From Halorubrum amylolyticum (GTDB lineage: Archaea > Halobacteriota > Halobacteria > Halobacteriales > Haloferacaceae), in contig NZ_SDJP01000024.1 in assembly GCF_004114995.1 (NCBI RefSeq), forward strand, positions 1 through 45,696: a DNA stretch of 45,696 bases, written 5' to 3'. Positions 1 to 8,152 of this stretch are shown here, one piece after another. The translations under genes and the position numbers were made by a program. The notes under the pieces were generated by a model. It made no database searches. It was not told the DNA's origin and was given only the letters and a program-made list of their open reading frames with translations. How positions within the stretch are numbered: the first letter of the stretch is position 1; every line of letters begins with the position of its first letter.

Positions 1-94
1 CCATACGAAGAACTTCGTCGAGTCGTCAGCAATAATGAGGTTATCTCACGGGCTCACGCTGTGCCGGCTGTCGAGACCTCGGGGTAAACACATA

Positions 95-131
95 CAGAAA
101 CGTTATAAGTACGGATTGCTTTTTAACAGCC
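95..131 (+). promoter_or_regulatory. rosR promoter, leaderless type
   Basis: A TATA-like TTATAAG lies at 103-109, preceded by an A-rich BRE-like stretch. It is 23-29 bases upstream of the ATG at 132. This spacing puts the expected transcription start at or next to the start codon, as is common for haloarchaeal leaderless mRNAs. Assigned by eye only. Confidence 0.6.
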
Positions 132-491
132 ATGTCAGAGGCACAATCAGTCACTGATGGCTCAGCGGCGCGGTCCGCGGCGGACCTGACGGCGTTCCAA
201 CAGAACATCCTCGCGATCCTCGCGGAGGAGCCGATGTACGGGCTCGCGATCAAACGCGAGCTCGAGTCGTACTACGGCTCCGAGGTGAACCACGGGCGGC
301 TCTATCCGAACCTCGACGACCTCGTCGAGGACGACCTCGTCGAGAAGAGCGAGCTCGACAAGCGAACCAACCAGTACGAGCTCACCGAGGCGGGCCACGA
401 CACGGTCCTCGGGCAGCTGGAGTGGGTGCTCGACCGGTTCGTCACCGACGAGGCCCGCGCGGACGAGGTACGCGCCCTACTCGGCGAGTAA
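132..491 (+). CDS. rosR: PadR-family winged-helix regulator, RosR-like
   Basis: This 119-residue protein is a single winged-helix DNA-binding domain of the PadR type. After a polar N-terminal tail of about 17 residues comes the core (QNILAILAEEPMYGLAIKRE), followed by the recognition-helix segment NHGRLYPNLDDLV and a wing around KRTNQYELTEAGH. RosR of Halobacterium salinarum is a PadR-type regulator of the oxidative-stress response and lies beside rnhA and a tfb gene. The same order is present here, which is the main reason for the symbol. No ligand-binding domain or redox cysteine is visible. The ATG at 132 fits the TATA box spacing. The family call is firm; orthology to RosR rests on recalled synteny and length. 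Confidence 0.8.
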   Translation: MSEAQSVTDGSAARSAADLTAFQQNILAILAEEPMYGLAIKRELESYYGSEVNHGRLYPNLDDLVEDDLVEKSELDKRTNQYELTEAGHDTVLGQLEWVLDRFVTDEARADEVRALLGE

Positions 492-544
492 CGGCGGCCC
501 CGATCGACGGCGTCCCGGGCGGCAACCGACATTTTGGCACACGC

Positions 545-562
545 ACGCGGCGAAAGCCGCGT
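545..562. other. Perfect hairpin with GAAA tetraloop between convergent genes
   Basis: ACGCGGC (545-551), GAAA (552-555) and GCCGCGT (556-562) form a perfect 7-bp stem closed by a GNRA-type loop when read on the plus strand. It lies in the 111-base gap between the rosR stop and the convergent operon end at 603. There is no T-run, so it is not a canonical archaeal terminator. It may stabilise the rosR 3' end. On the minus strand the loop is TTTC, so the GNRA loop favours a plus-strand RNA. Confidence 0.45.
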
Positions 563-602
563 ACGCTCGACGCGCCGAGCGACGGCCACGTCAGCCCCTC
601 AC

Positions 603-1280
603 CTACGACTCCTCGGGGCCGTCCACGTCCGCCGCGACCGACTCGATCACGTCCAGCGACTCGCCGACGACGGCCAGCTGCTCGTCGCTCGGCCAGCCGT
701 TCCGCGGGAGGTACTCCTCACGGAACTCCGCGCGCACGTCGGGGGGCGCGTCGTCGACCGCGCGCACGTAGTGGTTGCTCATGAACGCCGCGAAGCTCCG
801 GGCGGTGTCGGCGTGGACCGCGTCGTGCGCGTCGGCGACCGCCTCGGCGACCGCGTCGTTGTACGCGGCGATCTCGCGGTAGCGGTCGGCGTCGCCCGGT
901 CCCGACAGCGACACCTCGACGGCCCGGTCGGTGGTCTCGATCCGGTCGAGCCGGACCGTCCCGTCGTCCATCCACTCGTCAGGATACAACACGAGCGTGT
1001 CGTCCTCCTCGCGGAGCCGCGGAACGTAGTCGTGCTCCTCTACCAGCTCGTCGCGGCGTTCGCGGTAGAACGCGGCGGCCGCGTCGTCCTCGGTCCGCCG
1101 GGCGAGCCGGGTGAGCCGCTCCGCCTCGTCGACGGTCTCGGCCGGCACGTCGGGGACGCGGTCGTCGTCGTCGCCGTCGGCTCCGTCCGTCCCCTCGTCC
1201 TCCTCCGGCTCCTCCGCAGCCATCACTTCGCGAGCCCGTTCTTTCGCCCACTCCGGGGGCTCGTCGTTAGTTCGCGTCAT
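603..1280 (-). CDS. Conserved haloarchaeal rnhA-operon protein
   Basis: This 225-residue acidic protein has no family of known function that I recognise. I recall haloarchaeal proteins named 'rnhA operon protein' at this position. The N-terminus (EPPEWAKERAREVMAAEEPE) is followed by an Asp-rich linker at about 27-42. A mostly helical part follows (ERLTRLARRTEDDAAAAFYR), then a strand-rich segment (TLVLYPDEWMDDGTVRLDRI) and a C-terminal helical part. No membrane segment, signal peptide or catalytic motif is visible. The ATG at 1278-1280 lies 14 bases inside the 3' end of rnhA, so the two are almost certainly co-transcribed and translationally coupled. A role linked to RNase HI or RNA-DNA hybrid metabolism is inference from position only. 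Confidence 0.75.
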   Translation of the reverse strand: MTRTNDEPPEWAKERAREVMAAEEPEEDEGTDGADGDDDDRVPDVPAETVDEAERLTRLARRTEDDAAAAFYRERRDELVEEHDYVPRLREEDDTLVLYPDEWMDDGTVRLDRIETTDRAVEVSLSGPGDADRYREIAAYNDAVAEAVADAHDAVHADTARSFAAFMSNHYVRAVDDAPPDVRAEFREEYLPRNGWPSDEQLAVVGESLDVIESVAADVDGPEES

Positions 1281-1863
1281 CGAGTGCCTCGTTCGCCAGA
1301 TCGTCGGCGCGTTCGTTTATCTCCCGCGGAACGTGGCCGATCGACCATCGGTCGAACCGCTCCAACAGCTCCCGGACGCGGACCCGCCGCTCCCGAAGTT
1401 CGGGATCGTTGGCGTTCCACTCGCCACGCACCTGCTTGACGATCAGCTGGGAGTCCCCGCGGACGTCGATCTCCTCGAAGCCGTACTCGTCGGCGGCCTC
1501 CAGCGCTCGGATCAGCGCGGCGTACTCGGCCTGGTTGTTGGTGGCGCGGCCGATCCGCTCGCCGCCCTCGGCCGCGATCCCGTCGGACGTGACCAAACAC
1601 CAGCCGACCGCGGCCGGACCGGGGTTCCCGCGCGAGGCGCCGTCGAAGTAGACGTGCGCGCGTCCGCCACCCTCGCTCAGCAGGGCCGTCAGGCGGGTCG
1701 GGTCGCTCCCCTGCACGACGACCTTGTCGTCGTAGGCGACGGCGACGGCGCCGTCCCGCTCGGCGCGCCACCGCTCGTGGGCCGTGTTTCCCTCGTCGAT
1801 CCGGACGCCGGCGTCCTCCAGACGGGCTCGCGCGGTCGCCGGATCGCAGTCGATCGTCGGCAT
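1267..1863 (-). CDS. rnhA: Ribonuclease HI
   Basis: This 198-residue enzyme hydrolyses the RNA strand of RNA-DNA hybrids, for example during primer removal and R-loop resolution. The catalytic domain begins near residue 68 and shows the acidic active-site series: VYFDGASRGNPGP (Asp), NNQAEYAALI (Glu), VRGDSQLIVKQ (Asp) and REINERADDLANEA (Asp). The N-terminal ~65 residues form an extra domain, as in the characterised Halobacterium RNase HI. The ATG at 1861-1863 gives the usual family length; upstream in-frame sequence is antisense to tfb and is not part of the gene. Its 3' end overlaps the next operon gene by 14 bases. It is divergent from tfb. The product call is firm. Confidence 0.95.
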   Translation of the reverse strand: MPTIDCDPATARARLEDAGVRIDEGNTAHERWRAERDGAVAVAYDDKVVVQGSDPTRLTALLSEGGGRAHVYFDGASRGNPGPAAVGWCLVTSDGIAAEGGERIGRATNNQAEYAALIRALEAADEYGFEEIDVRGDSQLIVKQVRGEWNANDPELRERRVRVRELLERFDRWSIGHVPREINERADDLANEALDDAN

Positions 1864-1963
1864 TCGATCGGGTTCCGCGCCCACGGGACAAAGGGCTGTC
1901 CGTCCGGCGCGGGGGGCGCGCGATCGCCCGCCGGCGGCCCTGTGTGACAACCCACCACCCTCA

Positions 1964-2004
1964 CGAACTTTTAAGTCAATTCGTTTGGATAGTATATAAA
2001 TGCG
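1964..2004 (+). promoter_or_regulatory. Probable tfb promoter
   Basis: A TATA-like TTTTAAG lies at 1969-1975, 30-36 bases before the tfb ATG. A second AT-rich stretch (TATATAAA, 1993-2000) abuts the start and ends in an out-of-frame ATG followed by a stop after one sense codon. Which element is used cannot be decided by eye. I saw no clear TATA box close to the divergent rnhA start at 1863. Confidence 0.45.
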
Positions 2005-3006
2005 ATGACACGGCCAACCCGGCAACGGGATCACGACCGGCAGCGTGTGCGGGACGAGGACGCCGACGAGTCTGAAACCGACGCCGAGGGGGTCGAGGGG
2101 GTCGACGCCGACGAGTTGGACCCCGAGGAGTTCGACCCGGAGGAGCTCACCCGAACGGCCGACGGGGAGCTGATACACGAGGAGACGGGACTCATCGTCG
2201 AGGAGGAGCAGATCGATCCCGGTCCGGAGTGGCGTGCGTTCAACCACTCGGAGCGACAGGAGAAGTCGCGCGTCGGCGCCCCGACGACGAAGACGATGCA
2301 CGACAAGGGGCTGACGACGACGATCGACTGGAAGGACAAGGACGCCTACGGCCGGTCCATCTCCTCGAAGAAGCGGTCGCAGATGCACCGCCTGCGCAAG
2401 TGGCAGGAGCGAATTCGAACGAAGGACGCCGGCGAGCGCAACCTCCAGTTCGCGCTCTCGGAGATCGACCGCATGGCCAGCGCGCTGGGGGTTCCCCGCT
2501 CCGTCCGCGAGGTCGCCTCCGTCATCTACCGACGCGCCCTCAACGAGGACCTGATCCGCGGACGATCGATCGAGGGCGTCTCCACCGCCGCCCTCTACGC
2601 CGCCTGTCGCAAGGAGGGGATTCCGCGCTCGCTCGAAGAAATTTCCGACGTGTCTCGGGTCGACCGCAAGGAGATCGGCCGGACGTACCGCTACATCTCC
2701 CAGGAGCTCGGACTGGAGATGCGCCCCGTCGACCCGAAGAAGTACGTCCCTCGCTTCTCCTCCGAACTCGAACTGAGCGAGGAGGTCCAGTCGAAGGCCA
2801 ACGAGATCATCGAGACGACCGCCGACCAAGGGCTGCTCTCCGGGAAGTCCCCCACCGGATACGCGGCCGCCGCGATCTACGCCGCGTCGCTGCTGTGTAA
2901 CGAGAAGAAGACCCAGCGCGAGGTCGCCGACGTCGCGCAGGTCACTGAGGTCACCATCCGCAACCGGTACCAAGAGCAGATCGAGGCGATGGGCATCCAC
3001 AGCTAG
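2005..3006 (+). CDS. tfb: Transcription initiation factor TFB with cysteine-less N-terminal ribbon
   Basis: This 333-residue protein is the archaeal TFIIB homologue that bridges TBP-DNA and RNA polymerase. A B-reader/linker-like region ([18 protein letters not shown], about 122-139) precedes two cyclin folds at about 145-230 and 240-330 ([40 protein letters not shown]). The N-terminal 60 residues are an Asp/Glu-rich tail instead of the usual zinc ribbon. The ribbon shape seems partly kept ([20 protein letters not shown]), but the positions normally held by the CPxC and CxxCG pairs are Asp, Glu or His. Haloarchaea carry many TFB paralogues; synteny suggests the TfbG-like lineage (recollection). 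Family is certain, paralogue identity less so. Confidence 0.92.
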   Translation: MTRPTRQRDHDRQRVRDEDADESETDAEGVEGVDADELDPEEFDPEELTRTADGELIHEETGLIVEEEQIDPGPEWRAFNHSERQEKSRVGAPTTKTMHDKGLTTTIDWKDKDAYGRSISSKKRSQMHRLRKWQERIRTKDAGERNLQFALSEIDRMASALGVPRSVREVASVIYRRALNEDLIRGRSIEGVSTAALYAACRKEGIPRSLEEISDVSRVDRKEIGRTYRYISQELGLEMRPVDPKKYVPRFSSELELSEEVQSKANEIIETTADQGLLSGKSPTGYAAAAIYAASLLCNEKKTQREVADVAQVTEVTIRNRYQEQIEAMGIHS

Positions 3007-3089
3007 GCGTCGCCGGCGCACCCGTCTTTGCCTCGCGTTGGCTCGCTCGCCAGCAACGTTCAAGCCGCCGCGTCGCAAACGATCGACGA

Positions 3090-4418
3090 ATGCGGCTCGA
3101 CGAGTTCATCGAATTCGAGGCGAACGAGCGCGCCGAGCGACGGCGCCTCGCGGCCGAAAAGGACTACGGCATCCTCGATCACCTCGACTCCTTCGAGCGG
3201 CGCTTCGAGGAGCACGTCTCCGACGACGCCGTGGTCGGCAGCGTCTCCCCCTCCATCTTCGTCGGGCGCTCGAACTACCCGAACGTCTCGACCGGGTTGC
3301 TCTCGCCCGTCGGGCGCGAGGAGCGCGCCGAGCGCTTCGAGACCTCCGCGGCGTGGTACGACGAGGGCGTCTCCATCAGCGACGTGTTCGACCGACGGAC
3401 GAGCCTGCTCAACTCGACCCGCGGGGTCGACGTGGCGGACGCCGGCGCGACGGGCGGGGTGAAGTCGGTGGGGGGCGACGGCGGCCCCACCGGGAGCGTC
3501 CACGACGCGTGGGACGGCTGGCTCGGCGTTCAACGCGAGGTCGCGATCGCCGACCGCCCGGTCGACGTGGAGATCGGGCTCAACGGCACCCCCGACCTCG
3601 ACTTCGATATCGGCACGCGGGACATCAAGACGCCGACCGGCCCGCGCGCCGCGGCCCGGACCGCCGACCTCGGCGAGAACCCGCACGTCCCGCGCCCGGT
3701 GAAGAAGACGCTCGAAGACGACGACTGGCGCGCCGAGGGCGCGATGACCTACCTCTACCGCCGCGGGTTCGACGTGTACGAGATCAACACCATCCTCTCC
3801 GCGGGCGCGCTCGGACGCGGGGAGAACCGCCGGCTCGTCCCGACGCGCTGGTCGATCACGGCGGTCGACGACACGGTCGGACAGTTCCTCCGCGGCGCGA
3901 TCCGCGACAACCCGACGGTCGACCGGATCGAGGTCCACCGCAACGAGTACCTCGGCAACGCGTTCTGGGTGATTCTCGTGCCGGGCCGGTGGGAGTACGA
4001 GCTCGTCGAGATGAAGTCGCCCGGCTCGATCTGGAACCCCGACCCGGAGGCGGGCGTCTACCTCGCGGCCGCCAGCGAGGGCCGCGAGGGCCGGACCGGC
4101 TACGTCGAGGAGACCGCGGGCGCCTACTACGCGTCCCGGCTCGGCGTCCTCGAACACCTCGACGACCGCGGGCGACAGGCGAAGGCGCTCGTCTTACGCC
4201 ACGTCTCCGACGACTACTGGGGGCCGGTCGGCGTCTGGCAGGTGCGCGAGGCGGTCCGGAACGCGTTCGAGGGCGAGTTCGGGACCGCCGAGACGTTCGG
4301 CGAGGCGGTCCGCGGCGTCGCCGAGCACCTGCCGGTCCCGCTGGGTCGCCTCCGCAGAAAGTCGACGATGGCGGCCGGACTGCAGGCGAACCTCGGCGAC
4401 TTCGTCGACGCGGGGTAA
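3090..4418 (+). CDS. nreA: DNA repair protein NreA
   Basis: This 442-residue protein matches the archaeal Nre family, shown in Haloferax to affect survival after DNA damage. Its biochemical activity is not established. Recognisable family segments include VGSVSPSIFVGRSNYPNVS near residue 48, the DIKTPTGPR region, RRGFDVYEINTILSAGALGR and NEYLGNAFWVILVPGRWEYE. The extreme C-terminus QANLGDFV fits a PCNA-interacting (PIP-box-like) motif, Q-x-x-L-x-x-F, as described for NreA. The Gly-rich stretch around 114-131 looks like a disordered insert. The gene starts 84 bases after tfb on the same strand and has no obvious strong promoter, so read-through is possible. The family call is secure. Confidence 0.9.
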   Translation: MRLDEFIEFEANERAERRRLAAEKDYGILDHLDSFERRFEEHVSDDAVVGSVSPSIFVGRSNYPNVSTGLLSPVGREERAERFETSAAWYDEGVSISDVFDRRTSLLNSTRGVDVADAGATGGVKSVGGDGGPTGSVHDAWDGWLGVQREVAIADRPVDVEIGLNGTPDLDFDIGTRDIKTPTGPRAAARTADLGENPHVPRPVKKTLEDDDWRAEGAMTYLYRRGFDVYEINTILSAGALGRGENRRLVPTRWSITAVDDTVGQFLRGAIRDNPTVDRIEVHRNEYLGNAFWVILVPGRWEYELVEMKSPGSIWNPDPEAGVYLAAASEGREGRTGYVEETAGAYYASRLGVLEHLDDRGRQAKALVLRHVSDDYWGPVGVWQVREAVRNAFEGEFGTAETFGEAVRGVAEHLPVPLGRLRRKSTMAAGLQANLGDFVDAG

Positions 4419-4498
4419 ACAAGCGAACGGCGCCCGATCCGGTTCCGTCGCGTTCCGATTCCACACGTACTTACCTCGCTCCGTCTCAGGAGACCGGT

Positions 4499-5431
4499 AT
4501 GGACCTCACCGATTCGACCGCACTCGTCACCGGCGGCGCGGGGCTCGTCGGGAGCCACCTCGCCGCGCGGCTCCGCGACCGCGGCGCGACGGTCCGCGTG
4601 GCCGACGACCTCTCGAAGGGGGACCGCGACCGCGTCCCGGACGGCGTCGACTTCGTCCGGACGGATCTGACCGACTCCGACGACGTCGCCGAGGCGGTCA
4701 CGGGGGACCTCGACGTCGTCTTCCACTTCGCCGCGTACACCGACACGAACTACGACGACGACCGAGAGCTGTTCGAGGCGAACACGGCGATGACGTACAA
4801 CGTCTTGGAGCGAATGCACGAGGTCGGCGTCGACCGGCTCGCCTTCACCTCCTCCTCGACGGTGTACGGCGAGGCGCCGCGCCCGACGCCGGAAGAGTAC
4901 GGCCCCTTGGAACCGATCTCCATCTACGGCTCCTCGAAGCTCGCCGACGAGGCGCTGATCTCGACGCACGCCCACTCGTACGGGGTTCAGTCGTGGGTGT
5001 TCCGGTTCGCGAACATCGTCGGCCCGCACCAGCGCGGCAACGTGATCCCCGACTTCGTCCAGAAGCTCGACGCCGATCCGAGCGAGCTGGAGATCCTCGG
5101 CGACGGGCGACAGGAGAAGTCGTACATGCACGTCTCCGAGTGCGTCGACGCCATCCAGCACGTCGTCGAGCACGCGGACGCGGACCTGAACGTGTACAAC
5201 CTCGGGACGCGGACCACCACGTCGGTCACCGACATCGCCGACATCGTGAGCGACGAACTGGGTGTCGATCCCGAGTACGCGTACACCGGCGGCGACCGCG
5301 GCTGGACCGGCGACGTGCCGAAGATGCGCCTGTCGATCGAGAGGCTCACCGACCTCAGCTGGGAGCCGTCGATCGAGAGCGACGAGGCCGTCCGGCGGAG
5401 CGCGCGCGAACTGATCGACGAGATCGTCTGA
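4499..5431 (+). CDS. NAD-dependent sugar-nucleotide epimerase/dehydratase (extended SDR)
   Basis: This 310-residue protein is an extended short-chain dehydrogenase of the UDP-glucose 4-epimerase type, expected to act on nucleotide-sugars for glycoprotein or glycolipid synthesis. The N-terminal Rossmann motif is VTGGAGLVGSH. Asp at the end of strand 2 (VADDLS) suggests NAD preference. The catalytic triad is visible as TSSSTVYG with the Y-x-x-x-K of YGSSK. The sugar-binding part follows (FRFANIVGPHQRGNVIPDF; QEKSYMHVSECVDAI). AGGAG at 4488-4492, six bases before the ATG, resembles a Shine-Dalgarno site and supports this start. No glycosylation genes are adjacent, so the substrate cannot be named. 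Confidence 0.88.
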   Translation: MDLTDSTALVTGGAGLVGSHLAARLRDRGATVRVADDLSKGDRDRVPDGVDFVRTDLTDSDDVAEAVTGDLDVVFHFAAYTDTNYDDDRELFEANTAMTYNVLERMHEVGVDRLAFTSSSTVYGEAPRPTPEEYGPLEPISIYGSSKLADEALISTHAHSYGVQSWVFRFANIVGPHQRGNVIPDFVQKLDADPSELEILGDGRQEKSYMHVSECVDAIQHVVEHADADLNVYNLGTRTTTSVTDIADIVSDELGVDPEYAYTGGDRGWTGDVPKMRLSIERLTDLSWEPSIESDEAVRRSARELIDEIV

Positions 5432-5483
5432 GACGGATACGTCGTTGACGTTGATGACTGCAGGGTGAACTGCTCCACCTTCT

Positions 5484-5705
5484 CGGTCGCTCGCTTATAC
5501 GTAGTTGATGCCGGATCGACGGTGAACACCGCCAAAGCCCCACCCGCACCGCAACCGCACCACCGGAAGACGTTCCTGCCCGCTTCGCAGCGCAGGCTGC
5601 GACTTCCGTGCTCCCGCTCGCTTCGCTCGCGGGACCGCAGCCTCACCCTCCCCAGCCTCGCCGCTCGCGCTTATCAGCGCTCGCCGGCACGCGCCACCGC
5701 AAGTC
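5484..5705 (+). repeat. Dispersed intergenic repeat, copy 1 (diverged)
   Basis: The gap between the epimerase gene and argS (350 bases) holds no gene. Around 5487-5541 is one diverged copy of the 57-bp unit found in tandem at 7640; both share GATCGACGG and CAAAGCCCCA with no apparent indel across the unit. The downstream part (about 5634-5705) matches the tail of copy 2: ACCGCAGCCTCAC, CTCCCCAGCCTCG and GGCACGCGCCACCGCA. The order and orientation of blocks are the same as in copy 2. Seen directly; mobility or function is unknown. Confidence 0.7.
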
Positions 5706-5751
5706 TAGCGCGCGCCCTGTCCGTCCTCCTCTCGCGCCACGCTTCGGAAGG

Positions 5752-5781
5752 GCCTTTTAGGCCGACCCACGAACGGACGGT
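5752..5781 (+). promoter_or_regulatory. argS promoter
   Basis: CTTTTAGG at 5754-5761 is a TATA-like element 21-28 bases upstream of the argS ATG, directly after the end of repeat copy 1. This fits a leaderless transcript. Confidence 0.5.
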
Positions 5782-7599
5782 ATGTTCCGGCAGTTCCGGT
5801 CGGAGGTGGCCGACGCGCTCGGCGCCGCGCTCGACGCGTTGGACCTCCCGACCGACGACCTCGGCATCGAACGCCCGCCCGACGACATGGACGCGACGCT
5901 CGCCTCCAGCGTCGCCTTCCGGCTCGCGGGCGAGGTCGGCGACGCGCCCCCGAACGTGGCCGTGACGGTCGCCGACGCGATCTCCGTCGCCGACGCCGAC
6001 TACCTCGATTCGGTCGACACCGCCGGCCCGTACGTCAACTTCCACGCCGGCGAGCGCTACCTCGCCGACACGCTCGACGCGGCCGCCCCCGACCCGGGCT
6101 ACGGCGCGCTCCCCAACCGCGACACCTCCGTCGTCGTCGAGCACACGAGCGCGAACCCGACCGGCCCGGTCCACGTCGGCCGCGCACGTAACCCCGTCGT
6201 CGGCGACGCGGTCGCGAACCTCATGGAGTACGCGGGCTACGACGTGGACCGCCACTACTACGTCAACGACGCGGGCCGCCAGATGGCGGTGTTCACATGG
6301 GCGTACGAGCGATTCGACGAGTCGGACTTGGAGGAAGAGCCCGCCCGCGACCGCGCCGAGTACGACCTCGTGCGCTACTACCGCAAGGGGAACGCGTATC
6401 TGGAGGAGGCGGAGCCCGACGCCGTCGAGGCCGCGGAAGAGGAGATTTCCTCCATCCTGCAGGGGCTCGAAGCCGGCGACGAGGAGACGTACGAGCGCGT
6501 CGGCGAGGTCGTCGACACGGTGCTCGGCGGGATGAAGGACTGCCTCGCCCGCCTCCCCGCGGAGTTCGACGAGTTCGTCAAGGAGACGCGGTTCATGCGC
6601 GACGACTCGACCGACGAGATCGCGGCCCGGCTCAAGGAGACCGACCACGCCGTCTACGAGGAGGACGCGTGGCAGTTGGAGCTCGACGACTGGGGGATCG
6701 ACAAGAACCTCGTCTTCCTGCGCTCCGACGACACGAGCCTCTACACCACCCGCGATCTGGCCCACCACGAGTGGAAGTTCGACAATTACGACCGCGCCGT
6801 CACCGTGCTCGGCGAGGACCACAAGCTGCAGGCCGACCAGCTCGACGCGGCCCTCGAACTCCTCGGCAACGACGTCGACCGGCTCGGCCACGTCATCTAC
6901 TCGTACGTGAACCTCCCCGAGGGGAAGATGTCCACCCGGAAGGGGACCGGCGTGATGCTCGACGACCTGCTCGACGAGGCGATCGACCGCGCCCGCGAGG
7001 CGGTCGAGAGCCGGATGGACGACCGCATCCGCGACGACGACCTCACCGAGGCGGACGTCGAGCGCATCGCCCATCAGGTCGGCATCGGCGCGGTCCGGTA
7101 CGACATCGTCTCGAAGCAGCCCGCGAAGGCGATCACCTTCGAGTGGGAGGACGCGCTCGACTTCGAGGGGCAGTCCGCCCCGTTCGTCCAGTACGTCCAC
7201 GCGCGCTGTTGCGGCATCCTCAACGAGGCGGCCGACGCCGGGGTCGAGGTGCCGGGCGTGACGGGGGGCGCTGGCGGGGTCGACGACGTCGTCGACGCCG
7301 ACGCCCTCGACGTCGACGCCGCGGCCTTCGAGACCGAGGCGGCCCGCGACCTCCTCCGCGAGGTCGCCCGCTTCCCGGCCGCGATCGAGGCGGCGGCGGA
7401 CGATCTGGAGCCGCACACGATCGCCACGTTCACCCGCGAGTTCGCCGACGCGTACAACGCGTTCTACCGAGAGTGTCCGGTCGTGACCGCCGACGACGCG
7501 GAGCTCCGGGCCGCCCGCGTGGCGCTCGTCGCGGCCGCGAAGCACACGATGGCGAATGCCCTCGACGTGCTCGGGGTCGAGGCGCCGGAGTCGATGTAG
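5782..7599 (+). CDS. argS: Arginyl-tRNA synthetase
   Basis: This 605-residue class I aminoacyl-tRNA synthetase charges tRNA-Arg. An N-terminal tRNA-binding domain (about 1-110) precedes the Rossmann catalytic core. The HIGH-type motif is HVGRARN within [19 protein letters not shown], a variant with Arg in place of the last His. The KMSKS-type loop appears as KMSTRKGTG, and the YVNDAGRQ segment is typical of ArgRS. The C-terminal anticodon-binding (DALR) domain is all helical and ends in [12 protein letters not shown] short Gly/Asp-rich insert (about 493-515) precedes this domain. The ATG at 5782 is preceded by a TATA box at the right distance. The gene is bracketed by two same-orientation copies of an intergenic repeat. 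Confidence 0.97.
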   Translation: MFRQFRSEVADALGAALDALDLPTDDLGIERPPDDMDATLASSVAFRLAGEVGDAPPNVAVTVADAISVADADYLDSVDTAGPYVNFHAGERYLADTLDAAAPDPGYGALPNRDTSVVVEHTSANPTGPVHVGRARNPVVGDAVANLMEYAGYDVDRHYYVNDAGRQMAVFTWAYERFDESDLEEEPARDRAEYDLVRYYRKGNAYLEEAEPDAVEAAEEEISSILQGLEAGDEETYERVGEVVDTVLGGMKDCLARLPAEFDEFVKETRFMRDDSTDEIAARLKETDHAVYEEDAWQLELDDWGIDKNLVFLRSDDTSLYTTRDLAHHEWKFDNYDRAVTVLGEDHKLQADQLDAALELLGNDVDRLGHVIYSYVNLPEGKMSTRKGTGVMLDDLLDEAIDRAREAVESRMDDRIRDDDLTEADVERIAHQVGIGAVRYDIVSKQPAKAITFEWEDALDFEGQSAPFVQYVHARCCGILNEAADAGVEVPGVTGGAGGVDDVVDADALDVDAAAFETEAARDLLREVARFPAAIEAAADDLEPHTIATFTREFADAYNAFYRECPVVTADDAELRAARVALVAAAKHTMANALDVLGVEAPESM

Positions 7600-7639
7600 G
7601 AGCGGTACTACTGGGTTCGGTTCTGCTCGGATACTGACG

Positions 7640-7843
7640 GATCGACGGCAAACACCGTCAAAGCCCCAGCCGCTCGGCTATACATATCTGACCGAAGATC
7701 GACGGCAAACACCGTCAAAGCCCCAGCCGCTCGGCTATACATATCTGACCGAAGATCGACGGCAAACACCGTCAAAGCCCCAGCCGCTCGGCTATACATA
7801 TCTGACCGAAGATCGACGGCAAACACCGTCAAAGCCCCAGCCG
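7640..7843 (+). repeat. 57-bp tandem repeat, three full units plus a partial fourth
   Basis: The unit starting GATCGACGGCAAACACCGTC recurs at 7640, 7697, 7754 and 7811, an exact 57-base period. The first three units appear identical. The fourth is cut after about 33 bases, where the sequence turns into the inverted repeat at 7838. Each unit holds a short stem, GACGG-CAAACA-CCGTC, and an AT-rich TATACATATCT segment. Because 57 is a multiple of three, both strands stay open across the array and give artefactual repetitive reading frames. There are no unique spacers, so it is not CRISPR. The 589-base stretch 7600-8188 carries only this array, the structures listed next, and the prf1 promoter. 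Confidence 0.95.
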
Positions 7844-7932
7844 CGAGGCCGCAGTACGCTCGTTGCGCTCCTCGTTCGCTCCGCTCGCTGCGGTGCTTCC
7901 GTCGCCTACTGCGGCCTCGCGGCTGCCCCTTT
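7831..7932. repeat. Long inverted repeat (19-bp perfect arms)
   Basis: CAGCCGCGAGGCCGCAGTA at 7838-7856 is exactly reverse-complementary to 7907-7925, separated by 50 bases. The outer bases extend it: AAAG (7831-7834) pairs with CTTT (7929-7932) across a CCC/CCC internal loop. It starts inside the truncated fourth 57-bp unit and can form a stable cruciform or RNA stem-loop. The loop is rich in CGCTC/GAGCG words that allow further folding. Seen directly; role unknown. Confidence 0.9.
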
Positions 7933-7954
7933 GAATCCCACCCGACCGCACAGC

Positions 7955-8087
7955 ACCGCAGCCTCACGCCTCCCCAGCCTCGCGGCTCGTTCGGGGCTCC
8001 CTTCGGTCGCCCGCATCACTCGCCGCGTCCCTCGCGCGTGCACCTCGCGCCCGGTGGGCGCTCGGCGGCACGCGCCACCGCAGTTGG
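7955..8087 (+). repeat. Dispersed intergenic repeat, copy 2 tail
   Basis: This GC-rich non-coding stretch shares blocks with copy 1 (5634-5705) and with copy 3 (21089-21253): ACCGCAGCCTCAC, CTCCCCAGCCTCG, GGTGGGCGCTCG and CACGCGCCACCGCA. Together with the tandem array and inverted repeat it makes a composite element of about 450 bases. Confidence 0.65.
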
Positions 8088-8152
8088 TTCATAAACAATC
8101 GTGCGTTTAGTGATCCGTGCGACCCGGTACCGTCGCGCTGACGGGGAGGTCA

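Noticed and set aside
5..18. Inverted repeat ACGAAG-AA-CTTCGT at the left window edge
   Set aside because: It lies over 80 bases from the rosR TATA box and at the edge, so its context is unknown. Too short to claim an operator.
1267..3078. A 603-codon open frame on the minus strand running through rnhA and antisense to tfb
   Set aside because: Only its last 198 codons are rnhA. The rest is antisense to a clear TFB gene; long antisense frames are expected in high-GC haloarchaeal DNA.
3038..4470. Plus-strand frame of 797 codons leading into the epimerase
   Set aside because: The part before 4499 is an alternative frame of nreA with basic composition. The epimerase start is fixed by its Rossmann motif and the AGGAG upstream of 4499.
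7640..7843. Possible CRISPR array
   Set aside because: Units abut directly at 57 bases with no unique spacers between repeats, and no cas genes are present in the window.
7556..8110. Repetitive open frames on both strands across the 57-bp array
   Set aside because: The period is a multiple of three and contains no stop, so open frames arise automatically. There is no promoter-start arrangement or recognisable protein.
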